Source: Prunella strophiata (taxonomy: Eukaryota; Chordata; Aves; Passeriformes; Prunellidae). Taken from it: DNA of 64,000 nucleotides. Made by a program: the position numbers and the translations under genes. Shown here one piece after another: positions 1 through 12,579 of this stretch. The DNA lies in the NCBI GenBank assembly GCA_036583965.1, contig JAZBQD010000013.1:13122348-13186347 (forward strand), in the 5' to 3' direction. Every line of letters starts with the position of its first letter. The first letter of the stretch is position 1. The notes under the pieces were generated by a model, which was not told the DNA's origin, searched no databases, and worked only from the letters and a program-made list of their open reading frames with translations.

Positions 1-2272
1 TGTGCTTTAGAACCAAAGATGCACTTGCTGCCTCCAGTGAGGATTTTATAAACATTTCAGTCATCTTTTTAAATTTGCTTCACTTTTTCATAAGCTAATG
101 TCTTTACAGACCTGAAATAACCCGGTGGCAGTGCACAGGCTGGATCAAGGGCTGAACCTCATTACAACATTTTGGAGCATATTTCTCTCATGGAACTAAA
201 ATATTCCCAAAGAGAAAAATACATCTCAGCTCTATTGGTATTTAGCTGTGCTCTTCTTATTCACATTGCTTCTCAAACCACAAAAAGCTTAAGAAAATCA
301 GTGCCACCATCTATGAAGCATGTAATTTTTATTGTGAATATTGAAAGCCCATACAGTAAGAGTACATTAATTAAGAAGAGAAAGAACAAAGGCCCCCACT
401 CTATTTTCTGCTTTACTTCCAGAAGATGATATATTTGCTGCCATAAGATTATACACCATTCCCTGTATTTTCTATGCAGGATTGTCTCCAATGGTGCAGT
501 TGAGGTAATGTTGCAGGATTGAGGCCTGTGTTATGTAAAACCTTCACCTATTTGTCTGCACTTCCAGTTTTCCTTTTGTTCATTTCTATAATGAAATTTG
601 GAACATGCAGCTAATTTTCAGCAGCTCTGTATTCCAAGAATAGGAACTTATGAAACTTTAGAAAAAAGAGTTAAGGCCACAGAACTTTAAAGTTTTGTTT
701 AAAGCATTCAGCTTCCTCTCAGAGCTCCTTGTGGGTTTTTCACCATTGCCTGCAGTACAGAACTTTGCTCCATCAGATAACCCCTGCAATGTGGGGTCAC
801 CTGCTGCTGGGGGTGAAGGGGATTCCTTCCCCTGGTGCTGCCACAACCTCAGAAACAGGACAGGAATGAACATCTCACCAATGTTACGAGCCACAGGCTG
901 CAGTTTTTGTGATCCTTCTGAAGGGACAAGAACACAAGACCTTATCCCCCTGCTCATTAAATCACTTGCAAAAGCTCCAAGGATTTTAATGGAAGCAGAG
1001 GGGAGCTCCTCATGAGAGGAACTCAGCATCAAAATAGAACTTTGGGGGAAAAGCTGAAAATATATTTATATGTTCAGTATGAAATAGCAAAAGTTCATTT
1101 TTAAGCAGTTAAGCAAGGCTTTTACTTTTTGTGTTCAGTAGGAATTGATTCCTTAGTGCAAGAGTGATTCACTTGAATTTTTTCATTTATGAAGATCAGT
1201 TGTCATAAAATAATCAATTTTGTGTTCAAAGCATACAACCATAGTTATAAAATAAATCCTGAATTTTTACCAAAAGTGTTTTCTAAAACACTTTGTGAGT
1301 GTTCTCTATCTCATAATCTGAAACAAAAACCAGCAACCAAGCCCAAAATATTAATATGCATTAAAAAGTCATGTTATTCCCTGCAAGCTATCATGTATCA
1401 ATCTAATAGACAGTCAGCCTTAATAAAAAAGCTGAGGTCTGTTCTTTGTGTCTAGCTAAGGATTTTCAAGGTCTGTTTATTTCTTTTAATCATGCTAAAT
1501 GAAAACAGCAGACAGAGCAAAGCTTTGTAAATAAATCTACTGGAGTTAATCACCCAGCTTAGACAACACTTCAAACTGCAGCATGCCTCCATGTTTTACT
1601 GGGGCTGGGAATTTTGTGTTTGTTATTTACTGGGAATTTTGTGTTTGTTATTTACTGGAGTTGGGAATCTTGTGTTTGTTATTTACTGGGAATTTTGTGT
1701 TTGTTATTTACTTGAGTTGGGAATTTTGTGTTGTTATTTACTGGGAATTTTGTGTTTATTATTTACTTGAGTTGGGAATCTTGTGTTTGTTATTTACTGG
1801 GAATTTTGTGTTTATTATTTACTGGGGGTTAGAATTTTGTGTTTGCTTTTTTCTGGGGTTGGGAATTTTGTGTTTATTATTTATTGGGGTTGGGAATTTT
1901 GTTATTTGCTGGGGGTTATAAGTTTGTATTTCTTAGATTTCCAACAACTCTTTCTGCCAGAGCACAGCATTCCTGTGAGTGTCTCAGTTTACACCCAGGC
2001 TGCCTCCTGAGCTCCCTGAGCTCCATTTTCACTCAGTGGATACAGGACAGTCCCTGGGCACATCAGTGCCCTGCCCCTCACTCACACAGGAGTTGTCACA
2101 CCAGGCCTTTGAGAAAACCAAGTGACAGATCTCTGGTATGATTTTAAAGCTCAGCATTTAAAATATTTTAGATAAAAATGTGCTAAACTTGGTTTATTTC
2201 TGTGGGTGTCTCAAACACGAGCTGCAGTGCTGAGCTGGTCAGTGCCACTGACCTGTCTGTGCTCCTCTCTAG
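1..2272 (+). other. GLT1D1 intron (partial) with a local minisatellite
   Basis: This is AT-rich sequence upstream of the first recognisable GLT1D1 exon. I see no coding exon; a possible 25-bp interval at 480-504 with AG/GT flanks does not encode GLT1D1-like residues. The only structured element is the T/G-rich tandem array at 1594-1934. Confidence 0.7.
1594..1934. repeat. T/G-rich minisatellite, about 25/31-bp alternating units
   Basis: The core GGGAATTTTGTGTTTGTT followed by ATTTACT recurs about a dozen times. Units of 25 bp alternate with 31-bp units carrying an extra GGAGTT or TGAGTT. The pair forms a higher-order repeat of about 56 bp. The last copies are more diverged (GGGGGTTAGAATTTTG, TTTTTTCTGGGG). 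The array lies in a GLT1D1 intron. Apparent ORFs rich in F, V, C and Y across it are by-products. Confidence 0.9.
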
Positions 2273-2316
2273 GTGGATCCAGTCTTTACCAGTGAAGTTA
2301 AGGAGAAGGTTAAGAG
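2273..2316 (+). CDS. GLT1D1: GLT1D1 internal exon ([13 protein letters not shown] segment)
   Basis: This 44-bp exon is preceded by a pyrimidine-rich CTCCTCTCTAG acceptor and followed by a GTAAGG donor. It reads [14 protein letters not shown] and then the first two bases (AG) of an Arg codon completed by the next exon. The segment is the helix following the strand that usually ends in V-G-P-E in GLT1D1. The exon is too short to be seen by ORF length alone; the call rests on similarity and on phase agreement with the next exon. Confidence 0.9.
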
Positions 2317-5300
2317 GTAAGGAGCTCATGTTAAACCTGCTGGCTGCTGAAGGAAGGCACTTGGCTGCCCCTTTGTAAATTGTGTATAAACAAATGAATG
2401 TCCATGCACAGCTCTGTGTGACTGCCACGGCTGTTGGGAGCATTTGGCATGGAGCAGTCTCACACCAGGTATTCCCAGCATTGTTTTAGGATAACCAGTA
2501 TGCTGATGGTTTGTGTTAGATCACACCTGATGGATTCTGAGATTTATTACTCACAGAACCATGGGAGGGTCTGGGCTGGCTGAAGGATCCCCCAGCTCCC
2601 CCCTCCAGCCACAGGGACAGCCCCGAGCCCCTGAGCCCAGCCAGGGCTGCAGCATGCCCTGTGCCAGTGGCTGCCCCTGCCAGGAGGAGCTCCATGCCCT
2701 CTGCTGCTGTGTCCCTGCTTGCTTGGCTGCTGGCTCAGGTGTGCTGTGGCTGTGTTTGGTGCAGGGCCCCCGGGGTGCACGTGCTGCAGGAGCTGCCCCA
2801 GCAGGAGCTGCACGCTGCTCTCAGGAGGTGCCTGGCCCTGGTGAACAGCTCCAGCTCCGAGGGCATGTCTGCTGCCATCCTGGAGGTAATGCCACCCTCT
2901 GACAGTCACCCTCATCTGAAATCACCTTCTACCCTGGAAATGGCTGTCAGGGTTTCACGTCCATATTTCAAAGCTGGTGAAGGCAAAACTGAAATATTTC
3001 TTTTTGCAAGTGTTAGCAATTAAGGTTTTCTTCCCTTGAGCTGACAGTTTGTTATGCTTTCTCTGTTTATTTTTAAAGGATGGAAGGTAATTTTATCAAT
3101 CCTGCTAAATTAACAATACAGACCTGAGATGCAGAAATCATTCTGATTTACTGGGGTTGTCACTAGGCTTGATTCAACACCCACTTCCTTATAATGTTGC
3201 TAGAATGAACTTTCATTTATTTTTACATCCTTTCAAAAAGCAATCTAAGAGCTGTATTTGGTTATTTAATTCTGAAATGATTAATGAATGAATGACACGC
3301 TCAGTTAATCCTTTTGCCATCAGTATTGAAAATTAATAACCAGTTTTATTTCATACCTGTCAAAGCAGGGCACTGCTTAGTATCAAGTGCTTTCTCAGGA
3401 AAAAATAAGTGTACTTGAAGTGGAAGTTGTTTGGGCAAATGCCTTTCATTATTTCATTTGTTTGGTGGGTGCTGAATGTTGGCTCATCATGATCTCAGAA
3501 ATTATTACACCATTTGTATATGGTTATGTAATAGAAATGAGCCTCCCATTTCTGTTTCTAATGAGTTGCATTTCCAGCATTTCCACTCATCTGAGAGTCC
3601 TCATGAGTAAGAACTAAGGGGGCATTACAAGAATTAGGAAGGGCAGGTGCTGGTGGGACAGCAGAGTGTATTTCCATCCCAAAGTGCCACTGCTCAGAGG
3701 TGGCAGCTGCTCTCCCACAGCAGCTCAGCTCTGCTGCTGCAATTCCAGGCTCTGACATTTCCCAACCCAGTGCTGGGTCAGGCCAGGCAAACTCAGAGTG
3801 GTTGGGCTGGAGCTGCAGAGCTCTGCTCAGGTGGAGCTTCAGCTCCTGTCACCTCCTCCTCTCCAGCTCCACGTTCCCCTCAGGGCTCCTCACAGAACAG
3901 CTGAGCAGAAATCAGCCTGCTCCATCTGCCCAGGTGCCAGGGAGTGAGGCAGGAGCACAGGGGAGCAAGGCAAGCCAGAAGGGCTCTGAGGAGGCACAGC
4001 AGCAGCAGTGCCTGTGTGCCTGCTCTGGTACAAACCCTGCCAGCTCAGGGCTGCCAGGACTCCAAAGGGTTTGGGATTGGTGGGTTTGAGACATGCCAAC
4101 AAAACAGCCTGCTGCAAACACCTCCCTCTCTCAGGAAGAGGCAGCCCAGGACAGTGAAGGTCTTTCCTGGGATGGCCAGCAGCAGGAAGGGCCATCTGCT
4201 GGGATCTTGTTAAATTATAAGGCTGGAAACTCTGCATAAAACTCTTCTGGTCCTAGGCTGGAGAAAACAGGCTGAGTTTGGAAATGCAACTCTCATTGTC
4301 CTCAAAGTTCAACATTTAACAAGGTCATGAATCTGTAAACAGCATTTCAGAGTGAGATAAATATATCATAGATAAATGAGATAAATATATAATCCCATCT
4401 AGTTCCACCTGCCTCGAGGTAAGGAAGAGCCAGGAGCCATCACTAATTACTCTGTCAGCTGGTTCTGAGATCTCTGAGATTTGACTGTAACTGATCTGTT
4501 TGTGTTTGGCATTTGAAGAAGAGAAAACAAAACATTAGAGCAGAGATTAAAAATGCATCTCTTCCTCTGGGAGCTCAGGAGCTGTGCACGTTCCTGGGCA
4601 CAGGATGGTGGGAAAGGCTCCACTGCTGGAAGGTTTCTGTGCTCCCTCTGTTCTGCTAACAGCAGGGCTTGGCCTCCAGCACCATTCCCTTCTTCTGTGC
4701 TCTCAGGAATATTCCAGCTGCTGTCCAAATCATTACATTCTTATGCTTTTACCAAAAAGAAGCCAATCTCAACTTGCAGAAAAGGAAGCTGGACAGACTC
4801 TGCTGTGCTGTGAGGCACAATCCAATCTTGGCCAACATGTGCAGCACCAGCAGTCTGCAATAAAAGCCAGAGCAAATTATAAAAAACTAGAGATGAAGGG
4901 ATGTTGTAAAGCAGTAAAATTGAAGAGCCAACAAGAAGAGGCATAGGCTAGAAGGAAGAAAATGAGGGACAATCCAGAAGACAGAGTGGTAAATAAACCC
5001 TGCATTTGCTCTATCAGCCCTGTACTGCTGGGGAGAGATGCTTATTGGGGAACCTTCCACAGCTTCAATTTACACCCTGCATCCTCCTGCAATAGCAGCA
5101 AAACACATTTGCAGTCAAAATAATGTAACAAAACAGATGGCCAGTGGACTAAAATGTTGTTTTATGCTATTATTCCTGGAAGCTAGGTCAGTAAATTATA
5201 CATATTTTCAACAATGCAAATGGTTCTTTTTACTGCTTGAAAATAGTCTAAGTATCTAAATTAAATTTGAAGCCACTTCTTGCAGTAATTATTTACAGCC

Positions 5301-8300
5301 CAAGCCATTTGGTTAAGGCCAGTGGCAGAAAGGCAGCCCTGCATCTGAAGTATTTGGCCATCTGTTCTGTCTTTCAGTGTCTGTAATTCACTGGTACTTG
5401 TGCACTGGGGACCTGGAGATTTTCTTGTGTAGCAGTTCCTGCCCTCCCAGCCTGAGACAGAACAAATGTTGTTCCCTTTAGAGTTTGGAAATGGCAGAAA
5501 ATGAAATATAAACTTGGTGCTTGACTCCAATCAGTCATCAGCTCTGTGGCTTCATTAATGACCCCAGATAATGTGGTGGTTTCTGATACAAAGTGCAGGA
5601 CAGGTTCTGGCATTAAGGGCTGTTATTTTGAGCAGGAACTGCTGCACAGATGTTTGTGCAGGGCTCTGGAAATGCTATGGTCAGGCTAACACACCTGCAG
5701 TGGTGATTTAAACAGTGCTTTTCTTGGGTATTTTAAATTATTAAAATATGTTGCTAAGTCCCAGCAGTCCCTTCCTGTACCTTATCAGCCTGGGTATTTG
5801 TCTCTTCAGTTTTGTCAAACCATAAAGGATCATGGTTTTCTCCTTGGAATTTTGTTTCCTTGCTATGTGGACTGAAGCAAAATCTTCCTCATGCAGACTG
5901 TAATGACAGCAATTAAAAATGCATTGACTCTGCAGTGACAGGGAATCAGTACAAAAGAGATTGAAGATTTGGGGGAGGGAATTTCTCATGTGACACAGTG
6001 ATAATTGCACAATATGAATATTTCTGCTTTTACAGCCAGTGCATCTCCAGACTTCCCAATTCATCAGGAGTGATTAAAGGCTCAGCTCAGGACACGTGTG
6101 AGCAGCAGAGCTGAGGGCCCAGGCTTTGCACACCTCAGAGCTGCAGCTGAGTTTTGTCAAGGGGCTTGGCAGTGCTCTCTGGGGAATGGTATTTTTCAAT
6201 TAAAAATCTGGAGAGGTGGGAAAGAAGTTTGGGTTGTTTGTTTCTGCTTTTCTTGTTAAAATTGTCATCATTGGCACCTCGAAATCCATGAATTGTTATA
6301 AACTGTTGTTTCCTTTTTTAATATTCCTCCAGGCAATGGATTTAGAAATTCCAGTGCTGGCAAGGAACATTCCTGGGAATGCAGCAATAATAAAACACAA
6401 GGAAACAGGACTGCTATTCTCCACTCCCCAGGTAAGAAGACCACAGACCTTTAGGTTCACTTTCTATCCCAGGCCTGTCTGTCTGGACATTTGGTGTTTC
6501 CTCCCAGCAGAGTGCTCAGGTTCTCCTCTCTGGAGCTGCCTGCCCTGCATTTGCAGTTCAGGGAGCTCGTACTAGGTGTCAGCCTTGCTGAAGGTTTGTC
6601 AGCTGCTCACAGCCACTTGTTGCTCTGGGCTTTGAGGGTTCCATAAGCAAACCCTGCAGGAGATGCTCTGCATGTGTCACATTTCCCTTCAAGGAACAGC
6701 TGCAACAGGAACTTGTGTCAGACAAGCTGGAGCTCACCAAGAGAATGAGCCTGAGTTTCAGATGACACATTTTCTGTAATTTCTAGCAGTCAGTGTTAAT
6801 GTAGAGTATTTTTAGATGTAAGATATTGCTCAGTCAGAGACATTAATGATAAAATTAAGCAAAGTGTTAGGATGAAGTCTCAGGGAAGTTAAATAAGAGT
6901 GGGAAGAGAGGAACACTACCCATATTTAAATGCTGGAAATTTTCATTTCAGCATACTTTCCTGCATTAGGGCTTTGCTGTTACATATTCATGTATGCCAT
7001 GGAAAATGACTCTCAGAAAAAGATTCCCTCAGAGTTTTATCCAACTCAAGATTAAAAAAACATACTAGAATACACCATTTGATAACTTTGCAAAGTAGAG
7101 AGCATATCTTATTTATTTACTTTGTGGGCTGTGTGATTAATGCATCCTATTAAGTTGTGTTTCTGGAAGGTGAATCCTCTTGGCTGGTTTTAAAGGAGTT
7201 TTTAATAGAAAAACTCTTCCAATTCAAGTATGGTTCAGTTTGTTTGTTTCTGGAATATTCCGTTTTTCCAGTGGTTTCTACAAAACCCGAAGTATTTATT
7301 TGATAATTTCCATGTATTCCCTGAAAAAATCTCACTGACTTCCAGCTCCTCCAAAACTTCCAGGACACACAACCCTATTAACAAGGGACTGAGAGCTGTC
7401 CTGGTGTTAATGCTGGTACACTCTCTTGTCTCCCTCAACAGTCTGCCAATTTGGCTTGGAATTCAAATACATTATTAATACCAGGCCCAATTATCATTGT
7501 ACATCCCTGTAAGGAGCCTTTTCTGTGGTCTGCAAGGTGTTTATTTGGGATCTGAGATCCATTAAAAACCTGCTGCACATTTCAGGCAGCCTGAAGCTCA
7601 GAAGGGCTCCCAGTGCCATCAGGGACTCTGGGCAAAGGGCTGAGAACTGAAGGACTCAGTTTATAGCAGAGCAGGAGTCACAGGCTGGCAAGATGTTTAG
7701 ATTTGTAGTGTTAGTGTCTGTGAGCCCCTTTTTGCCTGAGCTCCCTTCCCTGCTCTGTGCCATGCCAGAGACCAGAACCCCATCCCACAGCTGCTGCTGA
7801 CCCTCTGTGCTGTTGTTCCAGCTCAGAATCTCTGAGGTGAGGACCTGCATCACCATTCACCTGTGAGCTTGCAGGTGAGATATTGGTACTGGGCTCAGCA
7901 CAGTTTGTGCAGCACCCCTGGGCAGGGAAGGTGACATCTCCCTTCCTCTGCAGCTCAGTCAGTGAGAGCCCTTCCATTCTGTACTGCTGGCACACTGGGG
8001 GAGCTGTCAGAGGCTGGAAATGGCTCAGGAGAGCCTTTGTGTCCAGGGGAATGTCCTCATCCCACTGCAGAGCTGCTGAAGAACTCTGTTCATGCACAGG
8101 AGCCAAACCTCAGCACTCAGGGGTTTGGAGATAAAGTAGCCATTTACTCCTGTTCCTTATCTCCCCAAACCATGGCAAATACAGTTTTTAAGCCACTGCA
8201 CCCAGTCTGCCAGAGGTTGAGAGTCACATTAGCTCCAAGAAATGCAATTAAATGAGAAGACATTTTAATTGTTGGGACAAGGGACACTGCCCATGGCACT

Positions 8301-11300
8301 TAGAATGAGACCTCAGAAGATTGATCTGAGTGAGTTGGGACTGGAAAACATGTTCTGGTAAGAAATATTTTTTTTTTTTCACTTTGATTACTTTGACATC
8401 TTAAGTATCTTTTCTGCATCAAGTTAATGAGCAAAATGCCTTTAATCTACAAAAAGATTAGACTGTGTCTAGGGGCTTGGGAGAGTCTGTCTCTGGCTGG
8501 AAGAATCCTGGACCACCAAAGATGAGAAGAGTTTGGTGGATTAGAGAAGGAATTTTCCTTGCTAGGTTGGTGGATCCTGTCTGGTTGTGAGGATACAGGC
8601 TGGACCACAGCTCAGGATAGAAAGCATTGGTTATTTTCAGTTGTTTCTGGTCTGAGCTTTGCAGTACCTTGGCTAGGAGCAGTTGTGTCTGCTGTCTTTT
8701 GAAAGCCAAACTAGAGGGATATTAATTGACCATTATGCAATGAGAATTGTTTTAAATGGAGAGTGCTGTTGGCTTTCTTGCTGGAAGTGAGCTTTGGTGG
8801 CTTCCAGGAAAGTAGGAACTGTTGTGTCTAACTGTAGCCATCCTTAACCATTTGCATTTGGCTGGAAGTAGCAAAAGCCTTGCCAGTCCCTGGAGCCAGC
8901 ACTCAGATGGAAACAGTTAATGTGGCAGGGAAAGCCCTGGAAGGTTTTGTTCCTGACACTCCATCATTTGTGCACATTTCTGTGCACACCACTTTTAAAT
9001 CATGGGCTGATCCTGCTGCTGCTTGAATTTGCAAGTTTATGGAATATTTGACACTGAGTTAATGGGACCTGAAGTAAAAAAAGTAAGAGATAAGAACGGG
9101 GCAATAAATAATGCAAAACTGTGTTAAAGGGAAGACACAAAAAGTTATTCAGCAGGCTGGGTTTCAAAATTATATCTTCCATGTAAAAGCTCACAGAAGG
9201 ACCTAAAATAGAGAGAGGCAGGCAAATAAACTTCCAAGGCAGTAAGAAGGGACAGAGGTGGATGGAGCTGGCCTGGGCAGCCCCTGTGGTTTGGAGGGCT
9301 GGGAGGGATGCCCAGCCCAGCTGGCAGCAGCAGCTCTGCTGTGCCACCCAGGAAACAGCCCCGGGCTGCAGAGCTCTGCCCCTTCCCCCAGAGCAAACAA
9401 TCCTGAGCCTGTGGCAGTGCCAGCACTCCAGTTCCCAGTGCAGAGCCCCACCTGCCTGCAGGTGCCCCTGCCAGTCCTGCACAGCTGGCCTCTGCCTCCC
9501 TGGGGCCACTGCTGCTGTGTAAGAGTCACGTTCCTCTGTCTGCTGAAGCTGCTCTGAACTGGTTTAATTGCAGACTTACTTTCATTATATAAATAATATA
9601 TTAACCATGCATCTTATTTTCATTATGTGTGAGCTGTGGCACCAGTGCAGCTCTCGTGGTAATTGAGGAATTATTCATCCTTTTTCACTCAGTGCACTCA
9701 TTTTCCAGCTTTATCTCCTGGATACCTGTGTTTCTGTGTCTCTGCAAAATATTAGACAGGATTTATTTTAGGTACTACACAGAGGAGTTGACATTTTCTT
9801 TAGGGATGATTGGTCAATTTACCAGGAGAAAACTGTATTATGGATGTTGCTGTTGAAAAAGGCCTGTTTGTGGTGGAGCTCTTCCCATGAAAAGGGCAGA
9901 TGTGAGAGTGCTTCTGGATGAGCAGGAGATGATTTGCTCCCATTTCTCTGGGCTGTGACTTAGTGCTGAGCCTCTGCTTTTACTCTGTGTTCTGCTGCCA
10001 CCTGTATATTAATTACACCCACTCATGTGGGAATAAAGGTTTGTTAGAGGTGTGGATGGTCCCCAGGTAGTCAGCTAGCACACAGATCACCTCCTTCATT
10101 TGGGCTGCTGGAAGCCAAGCCCTTAGGTTTTATAACTCAAAGGCAATTTGGGAATTTGACCCCTCTTTCACCAAAACTGAAGCTACAACAAAAGATGGGA
10201 GTGCACAAATGTCTGTGCAAGTATCAGCTGCAGAAATACAGCAGAACAGCTGCTGCAGATGTGTTACCTCCCTGTAGTTACTTTATCTATAAGCTTCTGG
10301 GAAAAGCAAAATGAAATCCTGGATTTTCTGGAAGAGCTCAGAGTTCTGGATGTCTCCATGCTGCAGGTCCAGAATCAGCACAAAAGCACAACTGAAATGC
10401 AAGTCACTTGTAGTTAGGGGAAACACCTGAAAAATGAACTTATTGCTATCTGGAGCTGAGCATCCAGACCTGAAAACAAGCTAAGCCAGCTGCTCCAAGG
10501 GCACGAGGCAAAACCCAGATAAGTCACAGTGAATCTTCCCACTGGCTTCCAGGGGGACTGCAAGTGACTTGAGGGTGGTCACAGTGCATTAGGAGAAGAA
10601 GGAGGATCAAGCTGAAAGTCCTCACTCGCCACCTCCTGGTATTTTTCCATTTGCTTTTTCTCTCTCCTGCATCTTCTCAAATTTTGTGCTTTGGACTCAG
10701 TTTGGCATTTTTTCCTGAAATTATCCTCAGTCCTAAGTATTGTAACTGTGAATAAGGATCTCATTTCTTCTATCATTTACATGTTTCCAAGTTTTCGTCC
10801 TCCATATCCACAATTTAAAAGAATGCTAATAGGACTACCTGTCAAGAAATGTTACATTGCTGCTTCTGCTCTTAGGTAATTTACATAAATTACTTTTAAA
10901 CATTACTTGAAATAAAATCCTCCACAGGAGCATAAAATTAAAGTTGGGGATGTGGTTCAGTTGAACAGTATTTATGACTGATTTTCCAGGCAATGGGATG
11001 AAGCCAGGTGAGACTTTGCCCCTTGCCTGTGGTGTGTGTGGAGCTGGGCTCAGCTCTGACAGAGCCAGCCTGGCAATCTCCAGGGCAGGGGCTGAGCCCC
11101 AGTTAAAGCAGCCCCAGGCAGAGCTGGGTGGGGAGCAGGCAGGGCACAGCACGTGGCTCCTCCAGAGCTCACACAGCACTGCTGTGATGTGAACAAGAGG
11201 TCATTGTTCACTTGTGGGCATGAAAATCTCCTTTTTCTCTTACCTGGTACAAAGCTTTGCACAGCACTGATCTGGGGCTCTGAGTGTTTCATTTTCCTGC

Positions 11301-12579
11301 TGCTTTGCCTTGTCAGGGAGAGCCCAAGCAGTGAGGATCCCCTGTTCAGGATTTCCCCATCAGTGTGGCCCAGGGGTCACATTTCATTGTGCACTGCAAC
11401 AGCAAAGTTCATCCAAAAAATCCAAAGTTCAACCAAAGATTTCATACTGTGGAGGCACTTGAGACACTCTGTGTGCTTAGATATTCAAGGATATTTGTCT
11501 CCTTAAGCTGATGTTGATCTGAACTCTGCTCCTAGCTGGGTTATCTCCCCCACAGCTGACAGACTGTAAATAATGGATCTTCTCTCTTTGTCCCCTGTCC
11601 CCATGCACTGATCCTCACTACCAACTGTGGGTAATACATTCTCTTAATTTCCCTCTGACACCAGAGCTGCTGCTTTTCTGAGCTGAACCAAGGCCCTGCA
11701 TGCACAGGTCTGAGCACATTTGTAAGCAAGCTTTGGAAGTTGTCTCTTGATGGGAAATTAGAGCAGCTGCTCAGAACAGATTAGTTCAGACAGCAGATCT
11801 CCTTTCACATGTTTGAGGTTCCCAATTCCTCTTGCCTAGAAGTAAATGAGAAAGGCAGAGGAGCAGGCAGAGGACAGTTGTGATCTTTCAGCTCTGGTAT
11901 TTTGCCCAGTGAAGTTAAAGGAAATATGTGAAGGGTTTTTTTGTGTTTGTTGAGCTGACCCTGCTGTATCTGTATCTGCTCAGGTGCTGCATGCCTGCTC
12001 CCATCCTACTCTGTGTTTGTCTTGGGACTTCTTTAGTCTTACCATAAAATTCTCTGAAGGTGTTGCAGTAGCAATGAGGGTAAAAGTTGAGCTGAGCTGA
12101 GATCAAACATCTGAGGCCAGTTGTCCTCCATGCAGAACAGGCAATTGCTTTATAACCAGCCTGGGTTTGCAGCAACTGGGGAGGCAGACAATTTTTGTGT
12201 CATTAAATGTGAATTGTCTTTTATTTTTAATGTCTTAGTTTGGTGGGCTGTGTAAAATAATAAAATTATTATTTATTGATCATTTTTTATAAATAAAGGA
12301 TGGTACTTGACCTTGAGAAATGACTTAGGACAGCTTCATACATTGGCTCACAGTTGGACAGGTACCAGCTATTGCAGCATCATTAGGACTTTTCCAAAGA
12401 ATTTTAACTGATCCTTTTCTTCATCTCTTTTAGGAGTTTGTTGTGCTGTCCCAGAGTTTAATGAATGACCCCATTATGGAGAAGGGAATTGTAACCAGGG
12501 CCAAAGCCTACGTGCAGCAGCATCATTCCTGGGAAGGGGAAAGGAAAACCTACCAGAGCCTTGTGCAGAGACTCCAGTG
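2273..12579 (+). CDS. GLT1D1: GLT1D1, C-terminal part (four terminal coding exons)
   Basis: Joining 2273-2316, 2765-2885, 6333-6431 and 12433-12579 gives an uninterrupted frame of 136 codons plus TGA. All junctions are AG/GT and the phases match (44 nt, then 121 nt completing an Arg codon, then two exons in phase 0). The product matches the C-terminal third of GLT1D1 as I know it from vertebrates (about 346 residues in human). It contains the second Rossmann-like half of a GT-B glycosyltransferase, with the sugar-nucleotide-binding E-x7-E motif (EGMSAAILE) and the following [12 protein letters not shown] segment. The family is Glycos_transf_1 (GT4-like). The natural donor and acceptor are, to my knowledge, not established. 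Upstream exons lie before base 1; I saw no earlier GLT1D1 exon in 1-2272. No frameshift or premature stop is present, so the gene appears intact here. It converges on TMEM132D, about 22 kb away. Confidence 0.93.
2765..2885 (+). CDS. GLT1D1: GLT1D1 exon carrying the E-x7-E motif
   Basis: This 121-bp exon follows TTTGGTGCAG and ends at GAG|GTAATG. The first base completes Arg; the product runs from [16 protein letters not shown] to [14 protein letters not shown]. The final nine codons (2859-2885) are the E-x7-E motif of retaining GT-B enzymes, and the second Glu is the last codon of the exon. The exon is more GC-rich than its flanking introns. The [12 protein letters not shown] stretch corresponds to the G-E-M-P-Q-E-D-L-H-A region of mammalian GLT1D1. 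Confidence 0.93.
2886..6332 (+). other. GLT1D1 intron, no other feature seen
   Basis: This 3.4-kb intron lies between the E-x7-E exon and the AMDLE exon. I find no additional exon-like open segment with supporting similarity. A small imperfect AT-rich direct repeat (GAGATAAATATAT) occurs near 4352-4391. Confidence 0.6.
6333..6431 (+). CDS. GLT1D1: GLT1D1 exon ([12 protein letters not shown] region)
   Basis: This 99-bp, phase 0-0 exon lies between a TATTCCTCCAG acceptor and a CAG|GTAAGA donor. It encodes 33 residues beginning [20 protein letters not shown] and ending LLFSTPQ. It continues directly from the E-x7-E motif, forming the conserved loop and strand that close the donor-binding cleft. 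It is strongly conserved relative to vertebrate GLT1D1. Confidence 0.94.
6432..12432 (+). other. Last GLT1D1 intron, about 6 kb
   Basis: This is the sequence between the penultimate and last coding exons. No array, RNA gene or recognised transposon was seen. A GC-richer patch at 9250-9500 gives overlapping ORFs on both strands with no family resemblance. Confidence 0.6.
12433..12579 (+). CDS. GLT1D1: GLT1D1 terminal coding exon with stop
   Basis: This exon has a CATCTCTTTTAG acceptor and 48 codons from [13 protein letters not shown] to SLVQRLQ, then TGA at 12577-12579. It matches the GLT1D1 C-terminal helical segment (E-F-V-x-L, then H-S-W-x-x-E-R-x-T-Y-Q). It ends a few residues earlier than my recollection of human GLT1D1, so the extreme C-terminus differs. 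Confidence 0.93.

Noticed and set aside
480..504. Possible 25-bp GLT1D1 microexon (AG/GT flanks)
   Set aside because: The encoded residues do not fit the GLT1D1 sequence expected before the VDPVF exon, and AG/GT pairs at this spacing are common by chance.
2547..3023. ORFs on both strands around the GLT1D1 exon at 2765
   Set aside because: Shadows of the exon and its GC-rich flanks; only the GLT1D1 frame shows family similarity and matching splice phases.
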